Source: Myxococcaceae bacterium
GTDB lineage: Bacteria; Myxococcota; Myxococcia; Myxococcales; Myxococcaceae
Assembly: GCA_018262385.1 (NCBI GenBank)
Contig: JAGSPQ010000244.1
Coordinates: 1 to 6,124, forward strand
Length of the DNA: 6,124 nucleotides
Reading direction: 5' to 3'
The notes under the pieces are model-generated. The model saw only the letters and a program-made list of their open reading frames with translations, was not told where the DNA came from and made no database searches. Every line of letters begins with the position of its first letter. Positions within the stretch are counted from its first letter, which is position 1. The position numbers and the translations under genes were made by a program. Positions 1-6,124 of the stretch are shown here, in pieces.

Positions 1-912
1 GAAGCGCTGCAGTTCCTTGTCGTTGGTGTCGGATAGCTTGCGGCCCGCCTCTCGCGCGTCCTTGATCTTGTCGAGGCGACGGGCGTTCTTGAGCTTGAGG
101 AACTCCTCGTAGAAGAACTTCGGGATCAGCAGGCCCCGCTTCCCGGCGGGCACCCGCTCGCCGTCGGCGATCTCCATTCGATCGAAGGTCTGCTGGAAGT
201 TCTCCAGGTCGGTGCCGAGGTAGCGGATGAAGAGCAGGTCGGCGTCCGAGACCTGGGGGCTGATCTTGTTCTCGAGCAGCTCGAGGTGGCTGTAGGGATC
301 GGCGTCGAAGGTGCGCCAGAACTCCTCGTTGCTGGCCGCGACGAGGGCTTCCTTGTCCGACTGGTCCTCGGCGCCCTTCGCCACCAGCGGGGCCTGCCGC
401 TCGGTGTCCTTGATCAGCACCGCGAGGATCTGGCGAACGTGGTTCTTGGTGTTCTCGATCTGAGCGTCGAGGTCGGCGCGCGGCGCCTTGCCTTCCAGCT
501 TCTCGCGGTAGAGGTTGCGCAGCTTCTCGAGGGTGAGGTCGACGGTGTTGCCCGAGCCGAGCATCGCGCCGCTGGTGCCCATCGGCACCACCCGCTCGAC
601 GTTGGGGATCGCCAGCAGCTTCTTCTTCACCGCCGGGAAGTCGTCGATCGGCGCCAGGCTCGCGTCGCTGCCGTCGAACTTGCCGTAGACCTCGAGGCTG
701 TCCTTCGAGCGCGAGGAATAGATCTGCAGGTGCCCGGTGACGCTGCCGACGATGCTCTTGCTCAGCGACCGATCGAGGGTGTCGAACAGCGAGCCGCCGA
801 CCACCAGCAGCACGGTGCCGAAGAGGATGATCGACCCGACGAAGAGGTTGAGCAGGCTGCCGAACAGGTTGCGCAGCGCGATCTGAACCAGGACTGCCAC
901 CCGAGAGAGCAT
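1..912 (-). CDS. FtsX/LolC/E-like ABC transporter permease, N-terminal part (cut by the left edge)
   Basis: The first 304 codons are open from ATG at 912 to the left edge, so the C-terminus and remaining membrane segments are missing. Residues 1-17 (with IALRNL) form a short cytoplasmic/amphipathic start. Residues about 18-40 are a strongly hydrophobic first membrane helix (SIILFGTVLLVVGG). The motif VTGHLQIY at 58-65 is typical of the extracytoplasmic domain of FtsX/MacB/LolC-E permeases. These proteins work with a separate ATPase to extract lipoproteins or act on envelope substrates; which applies here cannot be told. Residues about 123-222 are charged and probably helical, where relatives are usually shorter. 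The start is well fixed: reading back in frame from this ATG there is no other start codon before the helicase stop TAG at 969-967. The ribosome site is weak, an AGG nine bases upstream (924-922). The gene lies 54 bases behind the helicase on the same strand, so co-transcription is possible. No ATPase partner is visible. Confidence 0.85.
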   Translation of the reverse strand, partial: MLSRVAVLVQIALRNLFGSLLNLFVGSIILFGTVLLVVGGSLFDTLDRSLSKSIVGSVTGHLQIYSSRSKDSLEVYGKFDGSDASLAPIDDFPAVKKKLLAIPNVERVVPMGTSGAMLGSGNTVDLTLEKLRNLYREKLEGKAPRADLDAQIENTKNHVRQILAVLIKDTERQAPLVAKGAEDQSDKEALVAASNEEFWRTFDADPYSHLELLENKISPQVSDADLLFIRYLGTDLENFQQTFDRMEIADGERVPAGKRGLLIPKFFYEEFLKLKNARRLDKIKDAREAGRKLSDTNDKELQRF

Positions 913-966
913 CGCGGCGTGCCTAGCACCGGTGAGCCGACTTCGCCCTGCTCTCTTTGCAGGTTG

Positions 967-3900
967 CTACCCCTGGGGGCGGAACAGGTCTTCGACGTCC
1001 CGCTCGGTGAGCGCCTTGCCGACGTCCGAGTCGGTGCCGAGCACGCCGGCCGCCAGCTCGCGCTTGCGCTGCTGGAGGGCGAGGATCTTCTCTTCCACCG
1101 TGCCGCGGGTGATCAGCTTGTAGCTGAAGACCGCGCGGGTCTGGCCGATGCGGTGGGTCCGGTCGGTCGCCTGGTCTTCCACCGCCGGGTTCCACCACGG
1201 GTCGTAGTGGATGACGTAGTCGGCGGCGACGAGGTTGAGGCCGGTGCCGCCCGCCTTGAGCGAGATGAAGAACAGCGGGGGGCCGTCGGGGGCGTTGAAG
1301 GTGTCGACCCGGGCCATCCGATCCTTGGTGCGGCCGTCGAGGTACATGTACTTCAGGCCCTTCTCGTCGGCGGTGCGGGTGAGGATCTCCAGCATCTCGG
1401 TGAACTGGCTGAAGACCAGCGCCCGGTGGCCTTCGGCGACCAGATCGTCGACCAGGTCTCCGAAGCGCGAGAGCTTGGCGGAAGGCGGCAGCGAGGTGCC
1501 GGGCGGCAATTTCAGCAGCCGGGGATCGCAGCAGACCTGCCGCAGCTTCATCAGCGCGGCGAGGATCGAGACCCGCGAGCGGTTGAAGCCGACCTTCTCG
1601 ATGGTGTCGAAGACCTTGCGGCGGCTCTCTTCCAGCACTTCCTGGTAGAGCGCGGCCTGGCCCGGCTCCATCTCGCACCAGGCGACGGTCTCGGTCTTCG
1701 GCGGCAGGTCCTTGGCCACCTCGGTCTTGAGCCGCCGGAGGATGAACGGGTGGATCCGCTTCTTCAGCCGATCGCGCACCGTCATGTCGGCCTGGATCAT
1801 GATCGGGTGCTCGAAGCGATCGTGGAACGCGTCGGCGGTGCCGAGGAAGCCGGGCATCAGGAAGTCGAACAGGCTCCACAGCTCGGTGAGCCGGTTCTCG
1901 AGCGGGGTGCCGGTGAGCGCCAGCCGGGTGTCGGCCTCGATCGCCTTGCACGCCTGGGCGGTGGCCGAGTCGGCGTTCTTGATGTTCTGCGCCTCGTCGA
2001 GGACGACGGTGCGCCACTTCACCTTCTTCAGCTCTTCGACGTCGCGGCGAATCAGCGCGTAGCTGGTGAGCACCACGTCGACGCCGTGCAGCTGCTCGGC
2101 CTTCTCGTGGCGATCCTGGCCGTGCCAGGTGACGCAGGTGAGGCCGGGGGTGAACTTCTCGATCTCGCGTTCCCAGTTGGCGAGCACCGAAGTCGGCGCG
2201 ACGACCAGCGTCGGCGCGGATCCGAACTCGTCCTTGGTCTTCAGCAGCAGGCACAGCGCCTGGACCGTCTTGCCCAGACCCATGTCGTCGGCGAGCACGC
2301 CCGACAGCCCGTGGCGGTGGAGGAACCACAGCCAGGCCAGGCCGGCTTCCTGGTAGTTGCGCAGGGTGGCCTGCAGCTTGGCGGGGGCCTTGACCGCGGG
2401 GATCCCGTCGATCTCTTTGAGCTCGGCCATCGCCTTGCGGGCCTTGGCGTCGATCTCGACCTCGCCCAACGCCGCGAGCAGATCGAGCGCGGGGGCGTGG
2501 AACAAGGGCAGCTTGGTCTTCTTCTTTCCCGGAGCGGCGCCCGCCTCTTCGAGCAGATCGGCGGCGGTGCGCAGCTCGGCCAGATCGGCCTCGGCGAAGG
2601 TGCCGTCTTTGAGCGCGATGAACCGGCGGCCCGAGTCGAGCCACATCCGCACTGCGCCCAGGTCGACCGACTGATCGTCGGTGACGAAGTCGGCGTCGAG
2701 CTCGAACCAGTTGACGCCCGACATGTTGACCCGCACCCGCGGCTTCACCTTCGGGCGGACCCGGACCCTGGGCGCGGCGGCGGCGAACTGTTCCCACGCC
2801 TTGGGCAGGGTGGCGCGGCGGTGGGCCCAGAAGTCGAGCGCCGCGTCGCCAGCCGCCTCGTAGGCGAGGTTGGTCTGATCGAAGCGGAAGCCGAGCTCGG
2901 TGAGCAGCTTGCCGGCGGCGCGTTCCTGCGCTTCCTGCCGCAGGTAGAGCTTGCGCTCGTTGCCGGTGCCGCCGCTGGCGTAGCCCAGGTGCTGGGCGGT
3001 GGGAGAGACCGGGACGGTGACGTTGGTGCCGTAGCGGCCGGCGAGCTGGGCCTTCACCCGCTCGGCGGTGCCCTCGAGGGTGAGCACGAACTTCGGCTCG
3101 CACTTGTCGTCGACCTCGAGGCCGTCGGCGAGCAGGCTCATCCGGAAGCGCGGCAGGTGGGCGGCGAAGAACGACAGCACCCGATCGAGCTGGCTGGGCG
3201 GGAACACCATCGACGGCTCGAGCATCCACTTGCGCAGGATCCGCGACGGGAAGTCGGGCTCGAGCACCAGCGCCTGCTGGCCGGCGAGCACCCAGCTGCG
3301 GCGGCCGCTCATCAGCGCCACGTCCTTGAGCAGCAGGGTGGTCCCGTCGGGCAGCTGGATGTCGATCCGGGCGGTCGCGCCGTCGGTCTTGTTCTCCAGC
3401 CGGATCACCGGGCGGGCCGGCTCTTCGCCGAACACCAGCGCGGTGCCGCGGTAGATCACCTTGCGGGCCTTGAGCAGGTCGAGCAGGTTGGCCAGATCCT
3501 CGTCGGCCACCACCATCTTCGAGTCGTAGCGGGGCTCGAAGCGCGCCAGCTCGAGGAAGACCAGCTCGTCGGCGGGGGCGATCCGGCTGGCACCGGAGAG
3601 AGTGCGCTTGACGTGAATCGGGCCCTTCGCCTGCTGATCGAGGCGGCGGACGTCGAGCACCCACTGGCGGCCGCTGGTGCCCAGCACGATCGGCGCGATC
3701 CGGTAGATGAACTCGTAGTCGGGCAGCGCGGACAGCCCAATCCAGCTCTCGAGCTTGGCCAGCGCGGGCAGCGACACCACCTCGGCGGTCGCCTCGGGCA
3801 GCTCGTCCACGGGCTCCTCGGCGGCCGGCGGGGCCTCGGTCACCGTGCCGGGGAGCACCTCGGTGTCGGCGGCCGAACGCAGCCGGGCCAGGTAGACCAG

Positions 3901-4200
3901 CCCGACCGCGACCACGTGCTTGCAGTGGGGGCCGAACTTGTTCCACGACTGGCAGCTGCAGGCCGAGAGGATCTTGCCCACCGACGGCTTGAGCGAGACC
4001 TCGTACTTCTCCCCTTCGGTGCCGGTGACGCGGGCCGCCAGCCCGTCGGGGGTGCGGGCGAGATTCGAGACCCGGCGCCCTTCGGCGTACTCCCGGCCGG
4101 TCTTGAAAGTGATCGGCTGAACCTCGGCTTTCAGGGTTCGAAGCCAGGTACCGTCGTCGCGAGGAAGCAGATCAGGGATGGAAGTCACGGTCGAGGGCAA
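967..4200 (-). CDS. SWIM zinc-finger SNF2-family DEAD/DEAH-box helicase (DNA translocase ATPase)
   Basis: A complete 1077-residue SNF2-superfamily protein, a cytoplasmic ATP-driven double-stranded-DNA translocase presumed to remodel protein-DNA or transcription complexes; the exact substrate is unknown. A SWIM zinc finger of CxCx9CxH form sits at C81, C83, C93 and H95. Residues about 120-480 are a divergent middle region. Residues about 478-545 resemble the bacterial SNF2-associated domain. The ATPase core begins near RNYQEAG (614-620). It shows motif I DDMGLGKT (638-645), Ia VVAPTSVLANW (666-676), II DEAQ (735-738) and III LTGTPLENR (762-770). The C-terminal lobe has LVFSQF (928-933), KAGGTGLNL (982-990) and motif VI TDRTHRIGQTR (1012-1022). 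All catalytic motifs are intact, so it should be active. The DEAQ form is usual in bacterial SNF2 proteins. There is no in-frame ATG near the start: the choices are TTG at 4200 or GTG at 4188 (four residues shorter), neither with a clear Shine-Dalgarno. Divergent from slyX, upstream of the permease. Confidence 0.97.
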   Translation of the reverse strand: MPSTVTSIPDLLPRDDGTWLRTLKAEVQPITFKTGREYAEGRRVSNLARTPDGLAARVTGTEGEKYEVSLKPSVGKILSACSCQSWNKFGPHCKHVVAVGLVYLARLRSAADTEVLPGTVTEAPPAAEEPVDELPEATAEVVSLPALAKLESWIGLSALPDYEFIYRIAPIVLGTSGRQWVLDVRRLDQQAKGPIHVKRTLSGASRIAPADELVFLELARFEPRYDSKMVVADEDLANLLDLLKARKVIYRGTALVFGEEPARPVIRLENKTDGATARIDIQLPDGTTLLLKDVALMSGRRSWVLAGQQALVLEPDFPSRILRKWMLEPSMVFPPSQLDRVLSFFAAHLPRFRMSLLADGLEVDDKCEPKFVLTLEGTAERVKAQLAGRYGTNVTVPVSPTAQHLGYASGGTGNERKLYLRQEAQERAAGKLLTELGFRFDQTNLAYEAAGDAALDFWAHRRATLPKAWEQFAAAAPRVRVRPKVKPRVRVNMSGVNWFELDADFVTDDQSVDLGAVRMWLDSGRRFIALKDGTFAEADLAELRTAADLLEEAGAAPGKKKTKLPLFHAPALDLLAALGEVEIDAKARKAMAELKEIDGIPAVKAPAKLQATLRNYQEAGLAWLWFLHRHGLSGVLADDMGLGKTVQALCLLLKTKDEFGSAPTLVVAPTSVLANWEREIEKFTPGLTCVTWHGQDRHEKAEQLHGVDVVLTSYALIRRDVEELKKVKWRTVVLDEAQNIKNADSATAQACKAIEADTRLALTGTPLENRLTELWSLFDFLMPGFLGTADAFHDRFEHPIMIQADMTVRDRLKKRIHPFILRRLKTEVAKDLPPKTETVAWCEMEPGQAALYQEVLEESRRKVFDTIEKVGFNRSRVSILAALMKLRQVCCDPRLLKLPPGTSLPPSAKLSRFGDLVDDLVAEGHRALVFSQFTEMLEILTRTADEKGLKYMYLDGRTKDRMARVDTFNAPDGPPLFFISLKAGGTGLNLVAADYVIHYDPWWNPAVEDQATDRTHRIGQTRAVFSYKLITRGTVEEKILALQQRKRELAAGVLGTDSDVGKALTERDVEDLFRPQG

Positions 4201-4247
4201 GAGGTCGCAATAACATCGCCGACCCTGCTCCGCTAGGGTTGGCGCCC
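4201..4247. promoter_or_regulatory. Divergent helicase/slyX intergenic region
   Basis: This 47-base gap between the divergent helicase and slyX starts must hold, or lie next to, the promoters for both. It contains the most AT-rich patch in the neighbourhood (GCAATAACATCG, 4207-4218). On the minus strand this reads TGTTAT, a 4/6 match to the -10 consensus; on the plus strand it reads TAACAT, also 4/6. No convincing -35 element is present at the right distance on either strand. If the minus-strand box is real, transcription would begin almost at the helicase start codon, leaving little or no leader. The assignment as a regulatory region comes from position more than from sequence. Confidence 0.35.
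4235..4238 (+). promoter_or_regulatory. Ribosome binding site of slyX
   Basis: AGGG lies nine bases before the ATG at 4248 and is the only purine-rich stretch at a usable distance. It decides the start: an in-frame TTG at 4239 directly abuts the AGGG and so could not use it, which makes the ATG the better choice. Confidence 0.55.
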
Positions 4248-4445
4248 ATGGACGCCAGAATTACCGAGCTGGAGACCCGCTTCACCCACCAGGAGCGGCA
4301 GCTCACCGAGCTGTCGGAGGTGGTGTGGCAGCAACAGCAGGAGCTCGACCGGCTCACCCGAGTCGTTCACCAGCTGCAGCAGAAACTCGCCGGCGATCCC
4401 GGCCTGGTGGATGCCCACCAGGACGAGAAGCCGCCGCACTACTAA
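4248..4445 (+). CDS. slyX: SlyX family protein
   Basis: A 65-residue protein, close to the roughly 70 residues usual for SlyX. Residues 1-50 are an uninterrupted amphipathic helix rich in Gln, Glu and Leu (for example LTELSEVVWQQQQELDRL) that should form a coiled coil. The tail ends in EKPPHY, matching the conserved PPHY C-terminus of SlyX proteins. The family takes its name from its position beside slyD in E. coli; its biochemical role is not established, and it is presumed to be a small cytoplasmic coiled-coil protein. The start is ATG at 4248, preceded by AGGG; an upstream in-frame TTG at 4239 would add only three residues and has no ribosome site. The gene stands alone on the plus strand, divergent from the helicase and convergent with the cysteine-rich gene, and no slyD is seen nearby. 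The TAA stop is only 14 bases from the convergent stop, leaving no room for a private terminator. Confidence 0.9.
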   Translation: MDARITELETRFTHQERQLTELSEVVWQQQQELDRLTRVVHQLQQKLAGDPGLVDAHQDEKPPHY

Positions 4446-4459
4446 TCGCTACCTGCAGG

Positions 4460-6124
4460 TTACGGAATGCAGGACGCCTGGCAGGTGCCGGGGTTGGTGG
4501 TGCCGACGAACCCGCCGTCGGCGCCGATGCAGCGGCCCGAGGTGCACTGGGTGTTGCTGGTGCACCCGTTCCCGGTGCCGAGGGTGTTGGAGCAGGTCTT
4601 GAGCGCCAGAGTGCCGGCGCCCGCGTCGAGCACCGCGCAGAAGCCGAGCGCGGTGTTGCCGTTGGCGCAGATCGAGGTGCCCGCGTCGCAGTTGCCGCCG
4701 GCCATCGTGTAGACCGCGCAGGTGCCCGCGTCGCCCGGGTTGGGCGCGCACTGCAGCAGCTCTTTGCAGCCGGAGTTGGTGTTGTTGCACGAGCCGCCGG
4801 CCGCGCTGAGCGCCGCGGCCGCGACGCAGGTGCTGGCGCCGCCATCGCCGGGGGAAGTGCAGTTCGCGCCGGCGACGCAGAGTGGATCCGGGCCGGCCGA
4901 GCTGGTGCTGCAAGCCGATCCGATCGCAGCGCGGTTGAGGCAGGCCCCGTTGCCGCCGTCGGTCGCGGTCTCGCAGTAGAGGGTCGCGACGCACTGGCTG
5001 CTGGCGGTGCAGGCCTCGTTGAGCATCTGCATTCCGGGGACCTTGCAGTTGCCGGCGAGGCAGATCTGCGTGGCCTGGCAGCCGTCGTTGAAGTCGACCA
5101 CTTCCGGCACGCAGGCGGCGTTGGTCGCCAGCCGGACGGTACAGGTGCCGGGAACCAGGTCCACCTGGCTGTCGTCGAGGCCCTTGCAGTAGTTGGCGGT
5201 GTTGCAGTCCTCTCCGTCGGCGCAGGTCTGGCCGAGCGCGCGGTAGCCGCAGACATCCGGGCCGGCGTCCGCCAGCAGGCTGTTCCAGTTGCAGTACTTC
5301 GAGGTGCACGAGTTGTTGGTGGTGCAGGGGGTGCCATCGGCGAGGAAGCCGCGGCAGGCGCGGAAGCCGCCGTCGGCCAGCCCGCCGTCGGTGAGCCCCG
5401 GAGCGCAGCCGGAGGTGGTGGTCGGGTGGCAGGCAGTCGAGGTGGTGCAGAAGTCGCCCACGTTCGAGTACGCGGCGCACTCGCGGCCGCCGTCGCTGTT
5501 GAAGCGGCAGAAGTCGTTGGCGGTGTTGCAGGTGTTGGTGAAGTCGCAGGCGCCGCCCCGGGGAACGTACGCCTTGCAGGTGGCGCAGGACGGAGCGGCC
5601 GTCTGGCAGAAGCCGTTCGCGCAGTCGCTGCTGGTGAAGCAGACGCTGCCGACCGTCGCCGCCCCCGGCCCGAGGTTGTTGAGGCAGGAGTAGGCGAACG
5701 CCGAGCCAGTCGAGGCGGTGAAGTTCCGGCCCGCCGAGCAGGGATCGTTCTTCACCTGGCCGATGCAGGCAAACGCGACGGCCGGATCGTAGCTGCGGAC
5801 CCCGGCGGTGACGCGCGCCAGGCCGGCGTTGCACTGGGTGGTGACGCGGGCGATGCAGTCCGCGTACTGCGCCTGGTCGAGGAAGTTACAGGTCTTGTCG
5901 CGATCGCAGTACGCCTTGGTGTAGTCGGCGCAGAACGTGGCCTGGGTCACCGTGCCACCGCCGTCGGTCGATCCGCCGCCGGTACCGCCTGTGCCGCCCG
6001 TGCCGCCCGTGCCGCCCGTGCCGCCGGTGCCGCCGGTGCCGCCCGTGCCGCCCGTGCCGCCCGTGCCGCCGGTGCCGCCGGTGCCGCCCGTCCCTCCGCC
6101 GGTGCCTCCGCTGCCAGAGCAACC
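4460..6124 (-). CDS. Cysteine-rich modular surface protein, probable lipoprotein (5' end cut by the right edge)
   Basis: The frame is open for 554 residues from the right edge to TAA at 4462-4460; the true start lies beyond 6124. A GTG at 5950 could be called as a start, but the frame runs on upstream as sensible protein, so it is internal. Counting from the edge, residues 1-5 read GCSGS, as expected for the end of a lipobox and a lipidated Cys2. Residues 6-58 are a Gly/Thr linker with 13 Thr-Gly-Gly units (12-50). Residues 65-147 carry eight cysteines in a possibly helical block. Residues 159-552 hold eleven four-cysteine modules. After Cys2 there are 54 cysteines, an even number, which fits an extracytoplasmic disulfide-bonded protein. 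DGG or DAG occurs 11 times. The layout resembles proteins with Dickkopf-type cysteine-rich repeats found in myxobacterial genomes. No enzymatic motif is visible, so the function is unknown; adhesion or a structural outer-surface role is only a guess. Confidence 0.88.
   Translation of the reverse strand, partial: GCSGSGGTGGGTGGTGGTGGTGGTGGTGGTGGTGGTGGTGGTGGTGGTGGGSTDGGGTVTQATFCADYTKAYCDRDKTCNFLDQAQYADCIARVTTQCNAGLARVTAGVRSYDPAVAFACIGQVKNDPCSAGRNFTASTGSAFAYSCLNNLGPGAATVGSVCFTSSDCANGFCQTAAPSCATCKAYVPRGGACDFTNTCNTANDFCRFNSDGGRECAAYSNVGDFCTTSTACHPTTTSGCAPGLTDGGLADGGFRACRGFLADGTPCTTNNSCTSKYCNWNSLLADAGPDVCGYRALGQTCADGEDCNTANYCKGLDDSQVDLVPGTCTVRLATNAACVPEVVDFNDGCQATQICLAGNCKVPGMQMLNEACTASSQCVATLYCETATDGGNGACLNRAAIGSACSTSSAGPDPLCVAGANCTSPGDGGASTCVAAAALSAAGGSCNNTNSGCKELLQCAPNPGDAGTCAVYTMAGGNCDAGTSICANGNTALGFCAVLDAGAGTLALKTCSNTLGTGNGCTSNTQCTSGRCIGADGGFVGTTNPGTCQASCIP
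4469..5650 (-). repeat. Eleven degenerate four-cysteine protein modules
   Basis: Within the cysteine-rich protein, modules begin near residues 159, 191, 223, 264, 298, 335, 369, 402, 443, 476 and 518, counted from the right edge. The shared pattern is roughly G-x-x-C, five to ten residues, C, four to eight residues (often ending in Tyr or Phe), C, then a variable loop ending in G-x-C or similar. Clear examples are GTPCTTNNSCTSKYC and GNGCTSNTQCTSGRC. The first module has one extra cysteine and a lone cysteine follows the last module. The repeats are divergent at DNA level, so they are old rather than a recent expansion. Confidence 0.8.
5684..5932 (-). other. Eight-cysteine N-terminal block of the surface protein
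   Basis: Residues 65-147 of the surface protein, counted from the right edge, differ from the downstream modules. They are less rich in Gly, Asn and Thr and contain cysteines at 65, 73, 79, 90, 98, 120, 129 and 147. Opening motifs such as FCADYTKAYCDRDKTC and YADCIARVTTQC look helical and suggest a small separately folded disulfide domain. An even cysteine count allows four internal disulfides. I do not recognise a named family with certainty. Confidence 0.6.
5975..6091 (-). repeat. 13-copy 9-bp tandem repeat encoding a Thr-Gly-Gly linker
   Basis: Thirteen contiguous 9-bp units (plus-strand form GCCGCCSGT with a few variants) encode (Thr-Gly-Gly)13 as a flexible spacer between the putative lipid anchor and the cysteine-rich domains. 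Units differ mainly in the Thr codon wobble base. Positions 5993-6037 and 6038-6082 are identical 45-bp blocks of five units each, and 6083-6091 repeats the first unit of the block. Because the unit is nine bases, slippage changes length without breaking the frame. Confidence 0.95.

Noticed and set aside
919..929. Inverted repeat GTGC-CTA-GCAC before the permease, considered as a regulatory hairpin or terminator
   Set aside because: A four-pair stem with a three-base loop and no T-tract is expected by chance in GC-rich DNA. It does overlap the weak AGG ribosome site, but not convincingly.
923..3946. A 1007-codon minus-strand frame overlapping the helicase
   Set aside because: It is a shifted frame of the helicase, dominated by Arg, Pro, Ala and Gly with no motifs, as expected from the GC-rich third positions of the true gene.
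286..4236. A 1316-codon open frame on the plus strand, antisense to the helicase and part of the permease
   Set aside because: It is codon-aligned with both minus-strand genes, so its stops would appear only where those genes use TTA, CTA or TCA, which are rare at this GC content. Its translation is repetitive Arg/Leu/Gly/Glu/His sequence with no recognisable domain, while the minus-strand frame has all SNF2 motifs.
4451..4460. Palindrome ACCTGCAGGT considered as a bidirectional terminator
   Set aside because: A 10-bp palindrome with no loop gives at most a three-pair stem, and there is no T-run on either side.
4354..5834. Long alternative minus-strand frames within the cysteine-rich gene
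   Set aside because: They are Arg/Pro/Ala- or Arg/Leu-rich low-complexity translations. The frame ending at 4460 has regular cysteine spacing and continuity with the Thr-Gly-Gly linker.
5975..6091. Regular repeat considered as a CRISPR array or an origin iteron array
   Set aside because: The units are 9 bp, contiguous without spacers, and in frame with a protein as Thr-Gly-Gly, so this is a coding minisatellite.
5886..6122. A small Arg/His/Gly-rich reading frame over the 9-bp repeat
   Set aside because: It is a shifted reading of the linker repeat (GRH/RRH units); the frame continuous with the cysteine-rich domain is the real one.

Overview
The window is uniformly GC-rich and densely coding, with no gene-free stretch over 300 bases. 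It carries four genes, two of them cut by the window edges. The organism is most likely a member of the Myxococcota. I infer this from base composition, from a secreted cysteine-rich protein with a long Gly-Gly-Thr linker and scattered Asp-Gly-Gly/Asp-Ala-Gly motifs (a style common in myxobacterial surface proteins), and from a LolC/E-like permease. No 16S rRNA or marker gene is present to confirm it.

Layout from left to right: (1) positions 912 down to 1, minus strand, hold the first 304 codons of a FtsX/LolC/E-type ABC transporter permease, which runs off the left edge. (2) Positions 4200 down to 967, minus strand, hold a complete 1077-residue SWIM zinc-finger SNF2-family helicase/ATPase. 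It lies 54 bases upstream of the permease and may be co-transcribed with it. (3) Positions 4248-4445, plus strand, hold a 65-residue SlyX-family coiled-coil protein, divergent from the helicase across 47 bases. (4) Positions 6124 down to 4460, minus strand, hold a cysteine-rich, probably lipid-anchored surface protein whose signal peptide lies beyond the right edge. It converges on slyX with only 14 bases between the two stop codons.

The genes do not form an obvious single pathway. The helicase and SlyX are housekeeping-type, the permease belongs to an envelope lipoprotein or efflux-type ABC system, and the cysteine-rich protein is an extracytoplasmic accessory protein. I see no CRISPR array, insertion sequence, RNA gene, phage gene or defence cassette.

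The most interesting object is the cysteine-rich protein. It has a putative lipidated cysteine, a 13-unit Thr-Gly-Gly linker whose DNA contains a perfect 45-bp tandem duplication, an eight-cysteine N-terminal block, and eleven degenerate four-cysteine modules. The permease also looks atypical, with about 100 charged residues early in its extracytoplasmic domain.
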